64,000 nt of DNA, from the NCBI GenBank assembly GCA_947476925.1, contig CANJSF010000008.1, positions 62,001 to 126,000 on the forward strand, read 5' to 3'. Below, piece by piece: positions 1 to 9,873 of this stretch. The DNA is from Rhodospirillaceae bacterium (GTDB lineage Bacteria; Pseudomonadota; Alphaproteobacteria; Rhodospirillales; Rhodospirillaceae). The first letter of the stretch is position 1; every line of letters starts with the position of its first letter. The position numbers and the translations under genes are program-made. Below the pieces are notes generated by a model. The model was not told where the DNA came from. It saw nothing but the letters and a program-made list of their open reading frames with translations, and ran no database searches.

Positions 1-991
1 AGGGCTCGTTGTTATAGAAAATCTCGAAGTCGCCGCGAATGCGGCCCCAAGTATCGAGATGGCTGTAATGGCCAGGCACTTCCAAATGCACCATCACGCC
101 GCCGGGTTTCAAGATACGTTTGCACTCGGCCATGATGCGAGGAAGGGCTGCATGCGACGTTTCGTGAAGCACAGCGGACGAATACACTAAGTCAAAGTGA
201 TTGTCGGGATAGTTAGTCGCTTCGGCGTTTTGTTGCGAGAAGTGAATAGCAGAGCCCACATGTTCGGCCCGCGCCCAGGCGTACCGCAGCAAGCCCGCGC
301 CGACGTCGATGGCGTGCATTTCGGCTTGTGGGAAGTATTCAGCCACAGCGACCGTTGAATGACCGACGGTGCAACCAATATCGAGAATCCGCTGCGGCTT
401 TGCTTCAGGCCAACGTTCGAAATAGTGAGAAACAACTGTGTGGCCACGAATATCATTCATGAACCCGCCGTTGCGGCCCATGTGATAGATGGCAGCGGCG
501 CGGTCAAACACCGCGCCTTGGCGGACATCGTTCTCGCGGGTGACGGCGTGATAGTTTCCCGGCATGCAATGAATATCAAATGCGTCGATGTAACGCGGCA
601 CAACAAAATCAGGATTAACAGTGAGGGAGCCTTTGGGATTCTTCACGTCGCTTTTGGCCACCAGCTTATCAAGCTGGCGATCAACGCAGGTCGCCACACT
701 ATCCCACATCATTTCTTGGGCTGTCCGTGTCAGCGTGGCCCAGGCTTGGTAATCAATTTCCTTTTCCATCTCGCCGCGCACTTCGATGTGATTGGCGGGC
801 GCCTTTCCTCTCGCTTTGGTCATTTGCGGAATGACCTTATTGTTCATCAACTTTGATTGGCCAGGTTCTAACTCGCGGCCAATGAACGTTTTCAAGTCAG
901 AGACGAACATCTGCTCGGCGATTTCATCATGATTGACCTTGGGCATCATCGGATGCGGTTCGGCCAGGTTGTTCGAGTTGGGGATCGTCAT
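1..991 (-). CDS. Class I SAM-dependent methyltransferase (3' end outside window)
   Basis: Reading the minus strand from the ATG at 989-991 gives an open frame of 330 codons that runs off the left edge. A glycine-rich SAM-binding motif I (ILDIGCTVGHST) sits near residue 215, followed by an acidic strand end (MHAIDVG) and later a post-motif KPGGVMVHLEVPG. This is the Rossmann order of class I methyltransferases. The roughly 200 residues before motif I are not recognised and may select the substrate, which is unknown. It lies 13 nt downstream of the small coiled-coil gene and is probably co-transcribed with it, opposite the LysR gene. The C-terminus is missing from the window. Confidence 0.8.
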   Translation of the reverse strand, partial: MTIPNSNNLAEPHPMMPKVNHDEIAEQMFVSDLKTFIGRELEPGQSKLMNNKVIPQMTKARGKAPANHIEVRGEMEKEIDYQAWATLTRTAQEMMWDSVATCVDRQLDKLVAKSDVKNPKGSLTVNPDFVVPRYIDAFDIHCMPGNYHAVTRENDVRQGAVFDRAAAIYHMGRNGGFMNDIRGHTVVSHYFERWPEAKPQRILDIGCTVGHSTVAVAEYFPQAEMHAIDVGAGLLRYAWARAEHVGSAIHFSQQNAEATNYPDNHFDLVYSSAVLHETSHAALPRIMAECKRILKPGGVMVHLEVPGHYSHLDTWGRIRGDFEIFYNNEP

Positions 992-1004
992 GTTGTTCTC
1001 CCGA

Positions 1005-1376
1005 TTAGGCAGCGTTGATTTCGGCGGCAAGGCGCTCTAGCTCAGCGTCGTCCGCAGGCTTTTCGTGACGAGCCAGATCTTCTTTCAGCACGCGAAATAC
1101 TTTTCGCAGTATACGCTGATGTTGCGCCGAGCGCTCGGCCATGATGCCTTCGTCTGGAATAAAACCGTCGACGTCATCACGGCTGAAAAGCTTTCGTCCT
1201 TCGGCAATGCGCTCGTGGGTATCGAGCCGGTCGCGCAAAATTGCCACCTCGGCGGTCAGCGCCGTGACCATGGCCATGAGTTGATCGACTGCGCGATCAT
1301 CATGAAAGCGGGGCTGTTTGCCTTTGGCCACCCAGACGCGTTCTTTGGGGGCCCCAAGGCCCGGGGCTGCAACCAT
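1005..1376 (-). CDS. Small conserved hypothetical protein with central coiled coil
   Basis: A 123-residue protein of unknown function. The chosen ATG at 1376 has a GGAG ribosome site (complement of 1385-1388) 8 nt upstream; a longer start at 1463 would run into the LysR operator region. A hydrophobic heptad-like stretch (about residues 33-55, ALTAEVAILRDRL) suggests a short coiled coil, and the C-terminal half is highly charged, so it may act as an oligomeric accessory protein. It is the first gene of a two-gene unit with the methyltransferase and is divergent from the LysR regulator, which may control it. No catalytic motif was seen. Confidence 0.6.
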   Translation of the reverse strand: MVAAPGLGAPKERVWVAKGKQPRFHDDRAVDQLMAMVTALTAEVAILRDRLDTHERIAEGRKLFSRDDVDGFIPDEGIMAERSAQHQRILRKVFRVLKEDLARHEKPADDAELERLAAEINAA

Positions 1377-1459
1377 CTTGAGCACTCCAAATATTTGTCG
1401 ACGATGGCTGACAATGCCCCAATTTACCTCATGCCACGTCATGCTTATATTATGTATAG

Positions 1460-1478
1460 TCATGCCTTATCTGCATGA
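1460..1478. promoter_or_regulatory. Inverted repeat, candidate LysR operator
   Basis: TCATGC, 7 nt, GCATGA forms a perfect 6-bp inverted repeat that ends 9 nt before the LysR start codon. It lies in the divergent intergenic region shared with the coiled-coil/methyltransferase unit. LysR-type regulators normally autoregulate from such sites; assigning it to this LysR protein is an inference. Confidence 0.4.
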
Positions 1479-1487
1479 GATGTTGAG

Positions 1488-2411
1488 ATGGATATCGAGC
1501 ATTTACGTCATTTTTTGAGTGTGACCAGGCGCGGGTCAATCGGTCAGGCATGTCGAGACCTGAACATGACCCAGCCCGCCCTGACGCGCAGCCTTCAACG
1601 GCTTGAAGCTGAAATTGGCGGCAAACTGCTGGAACGCAGCCCGCGCGGCGTTGTGCTGACAGCCTATGGCGAAACCTACCTGCCCTACGCCAAAGCCATT
1701 GTGAACGAAGCCGCCAGAGCATCTCAGGAGCTAAAAGCCTTTCGCGGTCTCGAGAAAGCCCGCGTTCGGGTGGGGATTTCGCCCAATTTTGTCTCCTACC
1801 TGGTGCCCGAAGCGGTGCAACGACTGTTTGCGATTTACCCCGGCGTGACCGTGAGTTTGGTCTCGGAAACCTATGAGAACTTGAATCGGATGCTGCGCGG
1901 CTACGAGCTCGACATTGTCTTCTCGCAGTTTCTCGACAACCCGGCGAATTTGGAAGTGGCCCCCGGCGAACATATTCGCCGCGAGACGTTGTTTGATAGT
2001 TTTTCGCGAGCTTATGTGCGCGCCGATCATGCCTTGGCAAAACTCAAGCGCGTGACGTTGCGCGATGCCGTCAACCACGAGTGGGCGATCCCACTACAGA
2101 TGTCGTTAGTGTATCGCTTCGAGCATGCCTTTCGCACGGCGGGGTTCGACGGGCCGGTGCAAAAGATCAACACCTCGTCCATGAGCTTCATGAAAGCGGC
2201 TGTGATGGATTTTGGTTTGCCTGCCGTGGTGCCCGATCACGTCATGGCGGATGAGCTGCGCAACAACCAAGTTATCGCCTTGAAGGTACCCGAGCTTAAT
2301 TTTGAATATCAGGTTGGATTGTCGTGGCGGGCGCGAGGCACGCACACACCCGCCATGACGGCATTCGCGCGCATTTTGCGCGAGGTCGCCGCTGCCCACG
2401 ATGCCGCTTAG
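1488..2411 (+). CDS. LysR-family transcriptional regulator
   Basis: A 307-residue protein of standard LysR length. Residues 1-60 hold the winged helix-turn-helix (HLRHFLSVTRRGSIGQACRDL, then TQPALTRSLQRLE), and residues about 90-300 form the periplasmic-binding-protein-like effector domain. It is a DNA-binding regulator expected to act as a tetramer with a small-molecule ligand; the ligand cannot be read from the sequence. It is divergent from the coiled-coil and methyltransferase genes, its most likely targets, and convergent with the NAD(P)-binding gene downstream. Confidence 0.9.
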   Translation: MDIEHLRHFLSVTRRGSIGQACRDLNMTQPALTRSLQRLEAEIGGKLLERSPRGVVLTAYGETYLPYAKAIVNEAARASQELKAFRGLEKARVRVGISPNFVSYLVPEAVQRLFAIYPGVTVSLVSETYENLNRMLRGYELDIVFSQFLDNPANLEVAPGEHIRRETLFDSFSRAYVRADHALAKLKRVTLRDAVNHEWAIPLQMSLVYRFEHAFRTAGFDGPVQKINTSSMSFMKAAVMDFGLPAVVPDHVMADELRNNQVIALKVPELNFEYQVGLSWRARGTHTPAMTAFARILREVAAAHDAA

Positions 2412-2423
2412 AACGTAATAAAA

Positions 2424-3077
2424 TCAGGCTTTATATGAGATCTGGTAGGCTTGGTTGATGGTCGATGAATCGCCAAGCGCACGCAACGATTCGGCCGCCA
2501 CATCGGCGCGATTAACTTGCCATTTCAGTTTCACGCCCTTGGGTGGTTCGCGACCAATCCATGTGACGTAATTGCCAATTTGAGGGCCGGTCATCAGCCG
2601 CGGTGGGCGAATGAACGTCCATTGCAAGCCCGCATCTTGAATCGCTTTTTCTTGGCCGGTTTTGTCGACCAGCGTGTTCTTCAAAATGAAATGCTGCACA
2701 GCCTTCACCCACCATGGGCCGATGCCTTTGGTATCAGATGCGCCGATGGACGAGACCACGATGAAACGCGACACGTTTTTGGCTTTCATCGCGGCGATGA
2801 TATTTTTTGTGCCGTCGGTGAGGAGGGTGCCGGGTTCTTTCATATAAACACCCAAAGCCGAGATCACCGCGTCGTAAGGTTTGTCCATCGCACGCAGTAA
2901 GCTTTCGGGGTCTGCCATATCACCGGCGACAACGCGCAAGTGAGGGTGCGAGGTCGTGATTTTAGCGGGGTTACGCGCCACGACTGTTACGAGGTGCCCG
3001 GCCGTCAGGGCCTGACTCAAAATTTCTGCGCCCGTGCCGCCCGTGGCCCCAAGGAGTAAAATTGATTTCTGCGACAT
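2424..3077 (-). CDS. NAD(P)-binding, NmrA/YwnB-like atypical SDR protein
   Basis: A 217-residue Rossmann-fold protein. The N-terminal dinucleotide motif GATGGTG (residues 10-16) follows a hydrophobic strand, and RNPAK marks the usual NADP 2'-phosphate-contacting loop. The family comprises NAD(P)H-binding sugar-epimerase-like proteins acting as reductases or redox sensors. The ATG at 3077 was chosen over a TTG 12 nt upstream because it puts the Rossmann strand at the usual distance from the N-terminus. It stands alone, convergent with the LysR gene. Substrate unknown. Confidence 0.75.
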   Translation of the reverse strand: MSQKSILLLGATGGTGAEILSQALTAGHLVTVVARNPAKITTSHPHLRVVAGDMADPESLLRAMDKPYDAVISALGVYMKEPGTLLTDGTKNIIAAMKAKNVSRFIVVSSIGASDTKGIGPWWVKAVQHFILKNTLVDKTGQEKAIQDAGLQWTFIRPPRLMTGPQIGNYVTWIGREPPKGVKLKWQVNRADVAAESLRALGDSSTINQAYQISYKA

Positions 3078-3310
3078 TTTTGAACCCAACCACCACCGAA
3101 GGAGGCGACCATAAAGCCCTGGTCGTGCATGAAAAGTAGCTTTTTAAACCGCAACCACGCTTTGATCAAAGAATCAGGAAAGCGCTGGATATGACTGTAA
3201 AATAGTCATTTTTTGCCTTTTGTTTAGGATTCGTTTACACTGTGCTGCAAAACTTGGGATACCCGGGGTTGCTCGAGGTTGGGCGCCCCCAACAATAAAA
3301 GCGGTCAGGC

Positions 3311-4516
3311 ATGCACAACACCCGACTGGACGGGCTGACGGAGTATCCGTTCCAGCGCTTGAATGCGCTGCTAGCCACGGCCACGCCCGAACTGCCTGTC
3401 GGCCAGCACATCGCCATGTCGATTGGCGAGCCGCAACACACACCGCCAGCTTTGCTCCACACGGCCTTGGCGCAAAATCCCTTGGACTGGGGCAAGTACC
3501 CGCCGACGCCGGGCACGCCAGAGTTTCGTGGTGCTGTGGCAAGTTGGATCACGCGCCGCTACCACCTGCCCACAACCATGATCGATGGCGACAAACATGT
3601 GCTGCCTGTCGCAGGAAGCCGCGAGGCATTGTTCATGGCGGCCCAACTGTGCGTACCGCCGCAAAAGAATGGCAAAACACCAACCGTGTTGGTGCCCAAC
3701 CCGTTCTACCAAGTATACTTCGGCGCCGCAGTCATGAACGGTGCCGAGCCGGTGTTTGTGCCTGCGACCAAGGACACGGGCTTTCAACCAGACTACGCCA
3801 GCGCCTCGAGCGATTCCTTGGATCGCGCGGCCATGGCCTACCTCTGCACGCCGGCAAATCCACAAGGCACTGTGGCGACGTTAGAGAAATTGAAAGCGGC
3901 CATTCAATTGGCCCGCAAGCATGACTTCGTGCTCATCTCGGACGAGTGCTACTCGGAGATCTATGACGATAAGCCCCCCGCAGGAGCGTTGGAAGCCTGC
4001 GCGGCGTTGGGTGGCGATTTAAGAAATGTGTTGGTATTCAATTCATTGTCCAAACGTTCGAGCGTGCCTGGTTTGCGCTCTGGCTTTGTGTGCGGTGATG
4101 CCGACCTGATTGCGAAGTTCAACAAGCTGCGCGCCCATGGCGGTGCGGTGCAGCCCGTTCCGGTTTTGAATGCGTCGATCGCGTTGTGGAACGACGAAAG
4201 CCATGTGAGCGAAAATCGTTCGCTGTACCGCGCGAAGTTCGATGATGCCGCACAAATTTTAGGCGGACGGTTTGGATTTTATCGCCCAGACGGCGGTTTC
4301 TTTTTGTGGCTGGATGTGGGCGATGGCGAAAAAGCCGCGCACGCTTTATGGGCTAAGGGCGGGATCAAAGTTCTGCCGGGTGGCTACCTGGCACGCCCCG
4401 ACAGCGCAGGCCGCAACCCGGGCCAGCCCTATATTCGCGTGGCGTTGGTACATGACCGCCCCCGCACGGCCGAAGCCCTACAACGCATGCGCCGTATTTT
4501 AGAAACATCACTTTGA
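3311..4516 (+). CDS. dapC: Succinyldiaminopimelate transaminase
   Basis: A 401-residue fold-type I PLP aminotransferase. K248 in [14 protein letters not shown] is the PLP Schiff-base lysine; the LCTPANPQG loop and [10 protein letters not shown] strand (about residues 177-216) are the cofactor-binding asparagine and aspartate/tyrosine regions of class I/II enzymes. The LSKRS context and overall length fit DapC, which makes N-succinyl-L,L-2,6-diaminopimelate for lysine and peptidoglycan. ftsK follows after 19 nt, so co-transcription is likely. A broader-specificity aminotransferase remains possible. Confidence 0.82.
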   Translation: MHNTRLDGLTEYPFQRLNALLATATPELPVGQHIAMSIGEPQHTPPALLHTALAQNPLDWGKYPPTPGTPEFRGAVASWITRRYHLPTTMIDGDKHVLPVAGSREALFMAAQLCVPPQKNGKTPTVLVPNPFYQVYFGAAVMNGAEPVFVPATKDTGFQPDYASASSDSLDRAAMAYLCTPANPQGTVATLEKLKAAIQLARKHDFVLISDECYSEIYDDKPPAGALEACAALGGDLRNVLVFNSLSKRSSVPGLRSGFVCGDADLIAKFNKLRAHGGAVQPVPVLNASIALWNDESHVSENRSLYRAKFDDAAQILGGRFGFYRPDGGFFLWLDVGDGEKAAHALWAKGGIKVLPGGYLARPDSAGRNPGQPYIRVALVHDRPRTAEALQRMRRILETSL

Positions 4517-4535
4517 TGACCTTGAGGATTTAGCC

Positions 4536-6995
4536 ATGACCACCGCCGCCCGCGCCCAACATGTTCCGTTTTTGCCGCCCGCTTGGGCCGCATTGCTGAA
4601 ACGCAGCGCCCTGTCTGCAGCGGGTGTCGTTGTTCTTATCGCAGTGGCTTTGGTGCTCAGTGCGCTGGTGACTTATTCTCCGACAGACCCATCACTCAAC
4701 ACCGCCTCAAGTGCCAGCGTTCAAAACGCGCTGGGTCGACCGGGCGCTGTGGTCGCGGACCTGATGTTGCAGATCGCCGGGCTAGGCATTGCGGCGATTG
4801 TGTTTGCCGTCAGCTCGTGGGGCGTTTGTTTAGTTCGTGGCGAGCACGTGGAGTGGCTTTGGCTACGCACCTTGTCGGCGCTTGGTGCGATGATTTTGTT
4901 GGCCACCGCCTTAGCCGTACTGCCCGCGCCGCACATGTGGCCGATCGACGCAGGCTTTGGCGGCTCTGTCGGGCACGTGGTGATGAACCTGGCCACGTTT
5001 GAGACCGGCATTGTGTGGATCGACCCCAGCCAAAAACTCATCGTTGCGGGCATTTCAGCTGTGGTGGGTGTGTGGCTGATGTTTATGGCCGCCACCGTGA
5101 GCATGAGCGCCACCATGAGCAGCGTGATGACTGTGCTCCGCGGATGTGGTGCAGGCCTGCAGGCCTTTGGCACCACGATCAGCGCACGGTTTGCCGCCGC
5201 GCCGGAAGTGAAGCCCAGCAAAGCCAAACGCGAACGCACCGAGCCGACAATGGGCGCAACGTCAGATGGGCCCGTGATTGAGCGCAGCGCCATCAGCATC
5301 GACGCGCCCGATGCATCTGCCGTTGATGTGGACGGCGATGATGAGGATTTTGAAGCTGCAGCGCCGGCGCCCAAAGCCAAGGACGTGGTCGTGCAGCGCG
5401 CTAAGCCATCCAAACCGACGAAGCGCGACCTCGCTGCTCGGCAAGGAAGTTTGTTGCCCGCAGCTTCTGACAAGGGCTTTTCGCTGCCGCCGCTTGATAT
5501 TTTGGCATTGCCGCTCGTTGAACACCGCAACAAAGGTCCCAGCACTGAGGCATTGGAAAGCAATGCGCGCATGCTGGAAACCGTGTTGGAAGACTTCGGC
5601 GTGAAGGGCCAGATCACCAAAGTGCGACCCGGCCCTGTGGTGACGTTGTATGAGTTGGAACCCGCCCCAGGCACCAAGACATCACGCGTTGTGTCACTGG
5701 CTGATGATATCGCGCGCTCCATGAGCGCTGTGGCCGTGCGTATTGCGGTGGTGCCCGGTCGCAGCGTGATTGGCATTGAGTTGCCAAACGCGACCCGCGA
5801 GACGGTTTACTTCCGCGAGATGTTGGCCAACGACGAGTTTGAAAAGTCTGACGGCAAGTTGGTGTTGGCTCTGGGCAAAGATATCGGCGGCACGCCGATC
5901 ATGGCCGACCTGTCGCGCATGCCCCACTTGCTGATTGCCGGCACAACCGGTTCAGGCAAGTCGGTGGCGGTCAACACCATGATCATGTCGCTGCTGTATC
6001 GCAACACGCCGGCCGACGTGCGATTTATTATGATTGACCCAAAAATGTTGGAATTGTCGGTGTACGACGGCATTCCGCATTTGCTTTCGCCCGTCGTCAC
6101 TGAGCCCGGCAAAGCCGTGATGGCGCTGAAGTGGACTGTGCGCGAGATGGAGAACCGCTACCGCGCGATGTCTCAGCTCTCGGTGCGCAATATTGCCGGC
6201 TATAACCAACGCCTCGTAGATGCCGCCAAAAAAGGTCAGGTGATCAAGAAAACCGTTCAAACGGGCTTTGACCCCGGCACCGGCAAACCCATTTACGAAG
6301 AGCAAGACCTCGACCTCACGCCGCTGCCTTATATCGTCGTGATCATCGACGAGATGGCCGACCTGATGATTGTCGCAGGCAAAGACGTTGAAGCCGCCGT
6401 GCAACGCTTGGCGCAAATGGCCCGCGCGGCCGGCATTCACGTGATCATGGCGACGCAAAGACCAAGTGTGGACGTCATCACCGGCACGATCAAAGCCAAC
6501 TTCCCCACACGTATCAGCTTCCAAGTCACCAGCAAGATCGACAGCCGCACCATCTTAGGCGAGCAGGGCGCCGAGCAGCTGTTGGGCCAGGGCGACATGC
6601 TTTACATGGCCGCCGGCGGGCGCATCACGCGCGTGCATGGGCCGTTTGTGTCGGACAAAGAAGTAGAAAAGGTAACGGGCCATTTGCGCGATCAAGCAAC
6701 ACCCAATTACCTGGAAGAAGTAACGGAAGAAGCCGACTTAAGCGACGTGCCGGGCTTTGCTGGCGCGAACGTTGGCGGTAACACCAGCGGCGAAGACACG
6801 CTGTTCGACCAGGCCGTTGCCGTGGTGGCGCGCGAGCGCAAGGCGTCCACCAGCTTCATCCAGCGGCATTTGCAGATCGGCTATAACCGCGCAGCACGCA
6901 TTATCGAGGACATGGAAGCCCAAGGCATGGTGGGCAAGCCCAACCATGTGGGTAAGCGCGAAGTGCTGCTGCCCGAGCCAGTGGGGATGATGTAG
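4536..6995 (+). CDS. ftsK: DNA translocase FtsK
   Basis: An 819-residue membrane-anchored DNA pump that clears chromosome termini from the septum and activates XerCD recombination. About the first 220 residues contain four hydrophobic segments; a charged Ala/Lys-rich linker (about 225-310) follows, shorter than in E. coli. The motor has Walker A GTTGSGKS (469-476, K475) and Walker [10 protein letters not shown] (D605, E606). The C-terminal gamma winged helix (about 750-815, [21 protein letters not shown]) should read KOPS motifs. It lies 19 nt after dapC. Confidence 0.97.
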   Translation: MTTAARAQHVPFLPPAWAALLKRSALSAAGVVVLIAVALVLSALVTYSPTDPSLNTASSASVQNALGRPGAVVADLMLQIAGLGIAAIVFAVSSWGVCLVRGEHVEWLWLRTLSALGAMILLATALAVLPAPHMWPIDAGFGGSVGHVVMNLATFETGIVWIDPSQKLIVAGISAVVGVWLMFMAATVSMSATMSSVMTVLRGCGAGLQAFGTTISARFAAAPEVKPSKAKRERTEPTMGATSDGPVIERSAISIDAPDASAVDVDGDDEDFEAAAPAPKAKDVVVQRAKPSKPTKRDLAARQGSLLPAASDKGFSLPPLDILALPLVEHRNKGPSTEALESNARMLETVLEDFGVKGQITKVRPGPVVTLYELEPAPGTKTSRVVSLADDIARSMSAVAVRIAVVPGRSVIGIELPNATRETVYFREMLANDEFEKSDGKLVLALGKDIGGTPIMADLSRMPHLLIAGTTGSGKSVAVNTMIMSLLYRNTPADVRFIMIDPKMLELSVYDGIPHLLSPVVTEPGKAVMALKWTVREMENRYRAMSQLSVRNIAGYNQRLVDAAKKGQVIKKTVQTGFDPGTGKPIYEEQDLDLTPLPYIVVIIDEMADLMIVAGKDVEAAVQRLAQMARAAGIHVIMATQRPSVDVITGTIKANFPTRISFQVTSKIDSRTILGEQGAEQLLGQGDMLYMAAGGRITRVHGPFVSDKEVEKVTGHLRDQATPNYLEEVTEEADLSDVPGFAGANVGGNTSGEDTLFDQAVAVVARERKASTSFIQRHLQIGYNRAARIIEDMEAQGMVGKPNHVGKREVLLPEPVGMM

Positions 6996-7143
6996 GCGTT
7001 CACCAGTTCCACCAGTTAAACGCGGTTTTTTACTGGCTATACCGGCCATAGCGTGGTCGCCATATACCGCTGCGGTATAAGGAAGTCTGTGGGCTTGAGT
7101 GCGGGCAGCGCTTGCGCCGAAAATCGGAAGTCCACTTTCCCAC

Positions 7144-7202
7144 CTTCGCCAAGGCTACGGCGGGTCTGTATGCCAGTCCGCCGAAGCTGCGTAGCAGCGA
7201 AG
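7144..7202. repeat. Imperfect inverted repeat, REP/BIME-like element
   Basis: CTTCGCC...GGCGG at 7144-7163 pairs imperfectly with CCGCCGAAG...GCGAAG at 7178-7202 around a 14-nt loop. It sits between two convergent genes (ftsK and the cupin-like gene), the usual position of extragenic palindromes. Left and right arms differ by a few inserted bases. No further copy was noticed in the window. It may also help end transcription from both sides. Confidence 0.45.
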
Positions 7203-7220
7203 GAGGATCGGCGCGATGGC

Positions 7221-8024
7221 CTAGATGTTGGCCGTATATTTTTCTGACGCGCCCTCGAACGACATCATCGGCGCACGAATGAGATCATCAGACAGTTTCT
7301 GCCCGCCAACAACGTCGATGGCCTTGATCTCGTATGACTGCTGCGTTTGATCCAGATTAGAAATCACCACATCAAACGTTGTCGCGGGCCCGCCTTGCGG
7401 AACGAACCAATGGATGTTGTTTCTCTCCGCGCACATTGTCGAAATGTCGCCTGCTTTGGCGACATAGTCTAACGTCGGGCGCACAACCATTGCGCCGTCT
7501 TCGTCGCGCACACGATCAAAGTTTCTGATGCGGAATTGGCCACGCGTCACCAGATGTGCCGACACCATGTTTTTGTGCCCGTGCGGGGTGATGACGTTTT
7601 GAGGCTCAAAGTCGAAAAGTGCAGCCCCATAGGATAACTTACGCGGGGTGCCTTGGTCGTCGAGAAATTGCACGAATCTCTTACGGGGATCGTTGGTGGT
7701 TGGATCGCCTGCAGACGAAACTTTGGAGCGCGCGATTGTCGCCATGAGTTCGGATATGTCGATTTCTGCGGCGAGGCTTTCGATCGCCATGGCCCACTGC
7801 CCCGGCTTAATCTCTCCGTGCATCAGCGCGGTTCCGATCTCGTTCTGGCGATCAATCCATCGCTCAGTCCTGCCGCCGTGGTCGGAAACAGCTGCGCGAA
7901 CTTCTGCGATCATGGCGTAGACCAAAAAGCCTGGAAGTATCGTTGTTAAATGGGTGCGCCGCGTGATGCCCAACAATTGGGGCGAGGCAGCTTCAGCGTT
8001 GTCCCAATCTTGTTTGTTCATCAT
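7221..8024 (-). CDS. Cupin-like hypothetical protein
   Basis: A 267-residue protein. The start at 8024 (tandem ATG ATG) is preferred to a longer frame reaching into the lolA promoter. The C-terminal half (about residues 120-245) reads as a cupin beta-barrel: PHGHKNMVSAHLVTRGQFRIRNF resembles motif 1 with two histidines, and NNIHWFVPQGG resembles motif 2 with a histidine. The N-terminus is helical, with one hydrophobic segment (TTILPGFLVYAMIAEV). A metal-binding role in a small-molecule dioxygenase or binding protein is an inference. It sits between ftsK and lolA, and ends 225 bp from ftsK. Confidence 0.6.
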   Translation of the reverse strand: MMNKQDWDNAEAASPQLLGITRRTHLTTILPGFLVYAMIAEVRAAVSDHGGRTERWIDRQNEIGTALMHGEIKPGQWAMAIESLAAEIDISELMATIARSKVSSAGDPTTNDPRKRFVQFLDDQGTPRKLSYGAALFDFEPQNVITPHGHKNMVSAHLVTRGQFRIRNFDRVRDEDGAMVVRPTLDYVAKAGDISTMCAERNNIHWFVPQGGPATTFDVVISNLDQTQQSYEIKAIDVVGGQKLSDDLIRAPMMSFEGASEKYTANI

Positions 8025-8148
8025 CACGCCGACTTGGGGTGGTTTACGCAAGGAGGGCAATTGTATCAGAGGTCGGGGTGAAAATCGCCACGCGAAAACA
8101 ACCAAGCCGCTGGACTCTGCCTCACCGTCGCCATACTTTCCGGCCACC

Positions 8149-8781
8149 ATGCAACTCATGAAATCACTCACCGCTTTTGTTGCCGCGCTGGTTTTGTTTT
8201 CCGGCAGCGCTTTCGCACTTACCGATGACGAGGCCGCCGCGCTGAAACGCGCCGAGACCTATCTCAACGGCATGGGCAATATGCAGGCGCGGTTTTTACA
8301 GGTGAACCCCGACGGCAGCACGCACGAGGGCGAGTTGTTTGTGGCGAGGCCCGGCAAAATGCGCATCAACTATGACCCGCCTGCGCAAATGCTGGTGGTG
8401 GCCGATGGTAAATGGCTGATTTATGTCGACAAAGAGGTCAACGAGAGTAGCTACCTGGACCTGAACGATACGCCGGCCGGCCTGTTGCTAAAGCCTGATA
8501 TGTCGTTTGCAGATAAGTCGGTGAAGTTGCGCGGCGTGAAGTTGGGGAAAGGGACGGTGGAAATTACCGCCAGCCAAGCCAAGGACCCGGCGTTAGGAAA
8601 ATTGACGTTCGTCTTTTCTGATTCACCGTTCGAGTTGCGCCAATGGCGCGTGGTTGATGCGCAGAACCAAGAAGTGGCCGTGACGTTGTTCGAGCCGCGC
8701 TTTGGCGGCGTGTTGGACAAAAAACTATTCGAATACGACAAGCCGGTTGATAAACGTGACCCCGACCGGCGTGCAGATTAA
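8149..8781 (+). CDS. lolA: Outer-membrane lipoprotein carrier protein LolA
   Basis: A 210-residue periplasmic chaperone that carries lipoproteins from LolCDE to the outer membrane. Residues 1-21 (MQLMKSLTAFVAALVLFSGS) are a Sec signal peptide ending AFA. The mature part has the LolA pattern: MQARFLQVNPDGSTHEGELFVARPGK, then MRINYDPP and LIYVDKEV, and the RQWRVVDAQNQEVAVTLFEP strand near the C-terminus. A second ATG at 8158 is also possible. A strong terminator follows at about 8980. In related bacteria ftsK, lolA and xthA are often adjacent, as here. Confidence 0.9.
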   Translation: MQLMKSLTAFVAALVLFSGSAFALTDDEAAALKRAETYLNGMGNMQARFLQVNPDGSTHEGELFVARPGKMRINYDPPAQMLVVADGKWLIYVDKEVNESSYLDLNDTPAGLLLKPDMSFADKSVKLRGVKLGKGTVEITASQAKDPALGKLTFVFSDSPFELRQWRVVDAQNQEVAVTLFEPRFGGVLDKKLFEYDKPVDKRDPDRRAD

Positions 8782-8979
8782 GTCTTGAATGGTTCTAAAG
8801 TATTGATTCACCTGACTTTTTAGGCGCTGTTCACAACGGCGCGAGCGGCGGTGGTATTTGCCGGCCGCGACTTGCGATCGGCGCAATCGCTCCCATATCA
8901 GTGTCATAACCACCGCCGCCGCAATGGCGTCGGTGCGCCGGTCAAGGTATCCCCCTACCGCGACTGGCCAAAGAAAATA

Positions 8980-9018
8980 CGCCCGGTGTTTCCCCCAAAC
9001 GCCGGGCGTTATTTTTTT
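8980..9018 (+). terminator. Rho-independent terminator
   Basis: The stem GCCCGGTGTTT / AAACGCCGGGC, with one G-T pair, is followed by TTATTTTTTT. It lies between lolA and xthA on the plus strand and should end the lolA transcript. It also argues against an xthA start upstream of it. Confidence 0.85.
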
Positions 9019-9054
9019 GCGCTTTGTCGCAAAGTCGACGACAACACTGGTCAC

Positions 9055-9873
9055 ATGCGCATCCTGTCTTGGAATATCAACTCGATCCGCAAGCGGCTCG
9101 ATCAATTAAAGCGCATCGCTGATGACTATGCGCCCGATGTGCTGTGCTTGCAGGAAACCAAAGTCGGCGATCTTTCGTTTCCGCATGATGTTGTGGCGAG
9201 TTTGGGGTTCGCACATCGCGCGACATATGGTTTTGGTGGATACAATGGCGTGGCGATCTTGTCGCGACACCCTTTGCATAATGTTGAACAACACACACGG
9301 CGGGGAAAGGCCGATGGTCGTCACATCAGCGCGATAGTAACGCCGAAAGATCGTGCCGCGTTTTCAGTTCACTCGCTGTATGTGCCTGCAGGCGGCGAAG
9401 CCCCGGACCCGCGCATCAATGATAAGTTTGCTGACAAGTTAAAGTTTATTGATGACACCGCAGATCACTTTGCGGCTGCATACGGATTTCGTGATCCGGT
9501 TGTGCTGACGGGTGATTTGAACATTGCCCCACTCCCCAGCGACGTGTGGGACCACCACAAAATGCAAAAACGCATTGGGCACACCGACCTTGATATTGCG
9601 GCGATGGACCGTTTGCGACGTTCGTTGAATTGGATTGATGTGGTGCGCGAGGTAGTGCCGCAAGACGACCCCGTATTTACGTGGTGGAGTTACCGGCAGT
9701 CGGAATTCCGCACCGACAGCAAAGGCTGGCGCTTAGACCACATTTGGGTGTCGCCGGGCCTGAAAGACAACATTCACACGGCCGAGGTTTTAGTGGACGT
9801 GCGCCACTGGACCCCGCCGTCCGACCACGCGCCGGTGATGATGACCCTCAAAACAGATCATCAAAGCCCGTAA
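9055..9873 (+). CDS. xthA: Exodeoxyribonuclease III (AP endonuclease)
   Basis: A 272-residue Mg-dependent AP endonuclease / 3'-5' exonuclease of base-excision repair. Expected active-site elements are all present: N7 in SWNINS, E34 in LQETK, the YNGVAIL strand, GDLNIAP (about 157-163), WRLDHIWVS and the terminal SDHAPV. The ATG at 9055 starts exactly at the conserved MRILSWNINS; a longer open frame upstream runs through the lolA terminator and is rejected. The last 13 bp overlap the convergent amidohydrolase gene. Confidence 0.95.
   Translation: MRILSWNINSIRKRLDQLKRIADDYAPDVLCLQETKVGDLSFPHDVVASLGFAHRATYGFGGYNGVAILSRHPLHNVEQHTRRGKADGRHISAIVTPKDRAAFSVHSLYVPAGGEAPDPRINDKFADKLKFIDDTADHFAAAYGFRDPVVLTGDLNIAPLPSDVWDHHKMQKRIGHTDLDIAAMDRLRRSLNWIDVVREVVPQDDPVFTWWSYRQSEFRTDSKGWRLDHIWVSPGLKDNIHTAEVLVDVRHWTPPSDHAPVMMTLKTDHQSP

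Noticed and set aside
1450-2040. Antisense 196-codon frame opposite the LysR gene
   Set aside because: Arg/Ser-rich composition, no motif, fully overlapped by a clear LysR gene.
3220-3924. Plus-strand frame of 234 codons overlapping the start of dapC
   Set aside because: The DapC frame carries the PLP motifs and a normal start; this frame is rich in His, Arg and Cys and has no similarity seen.
4721-5776. Long open frame (351 codons) on the minus strand opposite ftsK
   Set aside because: It lies wholly antisense to the well-matched FtsK, is Ala/Ser/Thr-rich, has no family motif and no ribosome site. High GC content creates such frames.
8851-9054. N-terminal extension of xthA by 68 residues
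   Set aside because: The extension runs through the lolA terminator hairpin and lacks similarity to the family; the ATG at 9055 begins the conserved MRILSW.
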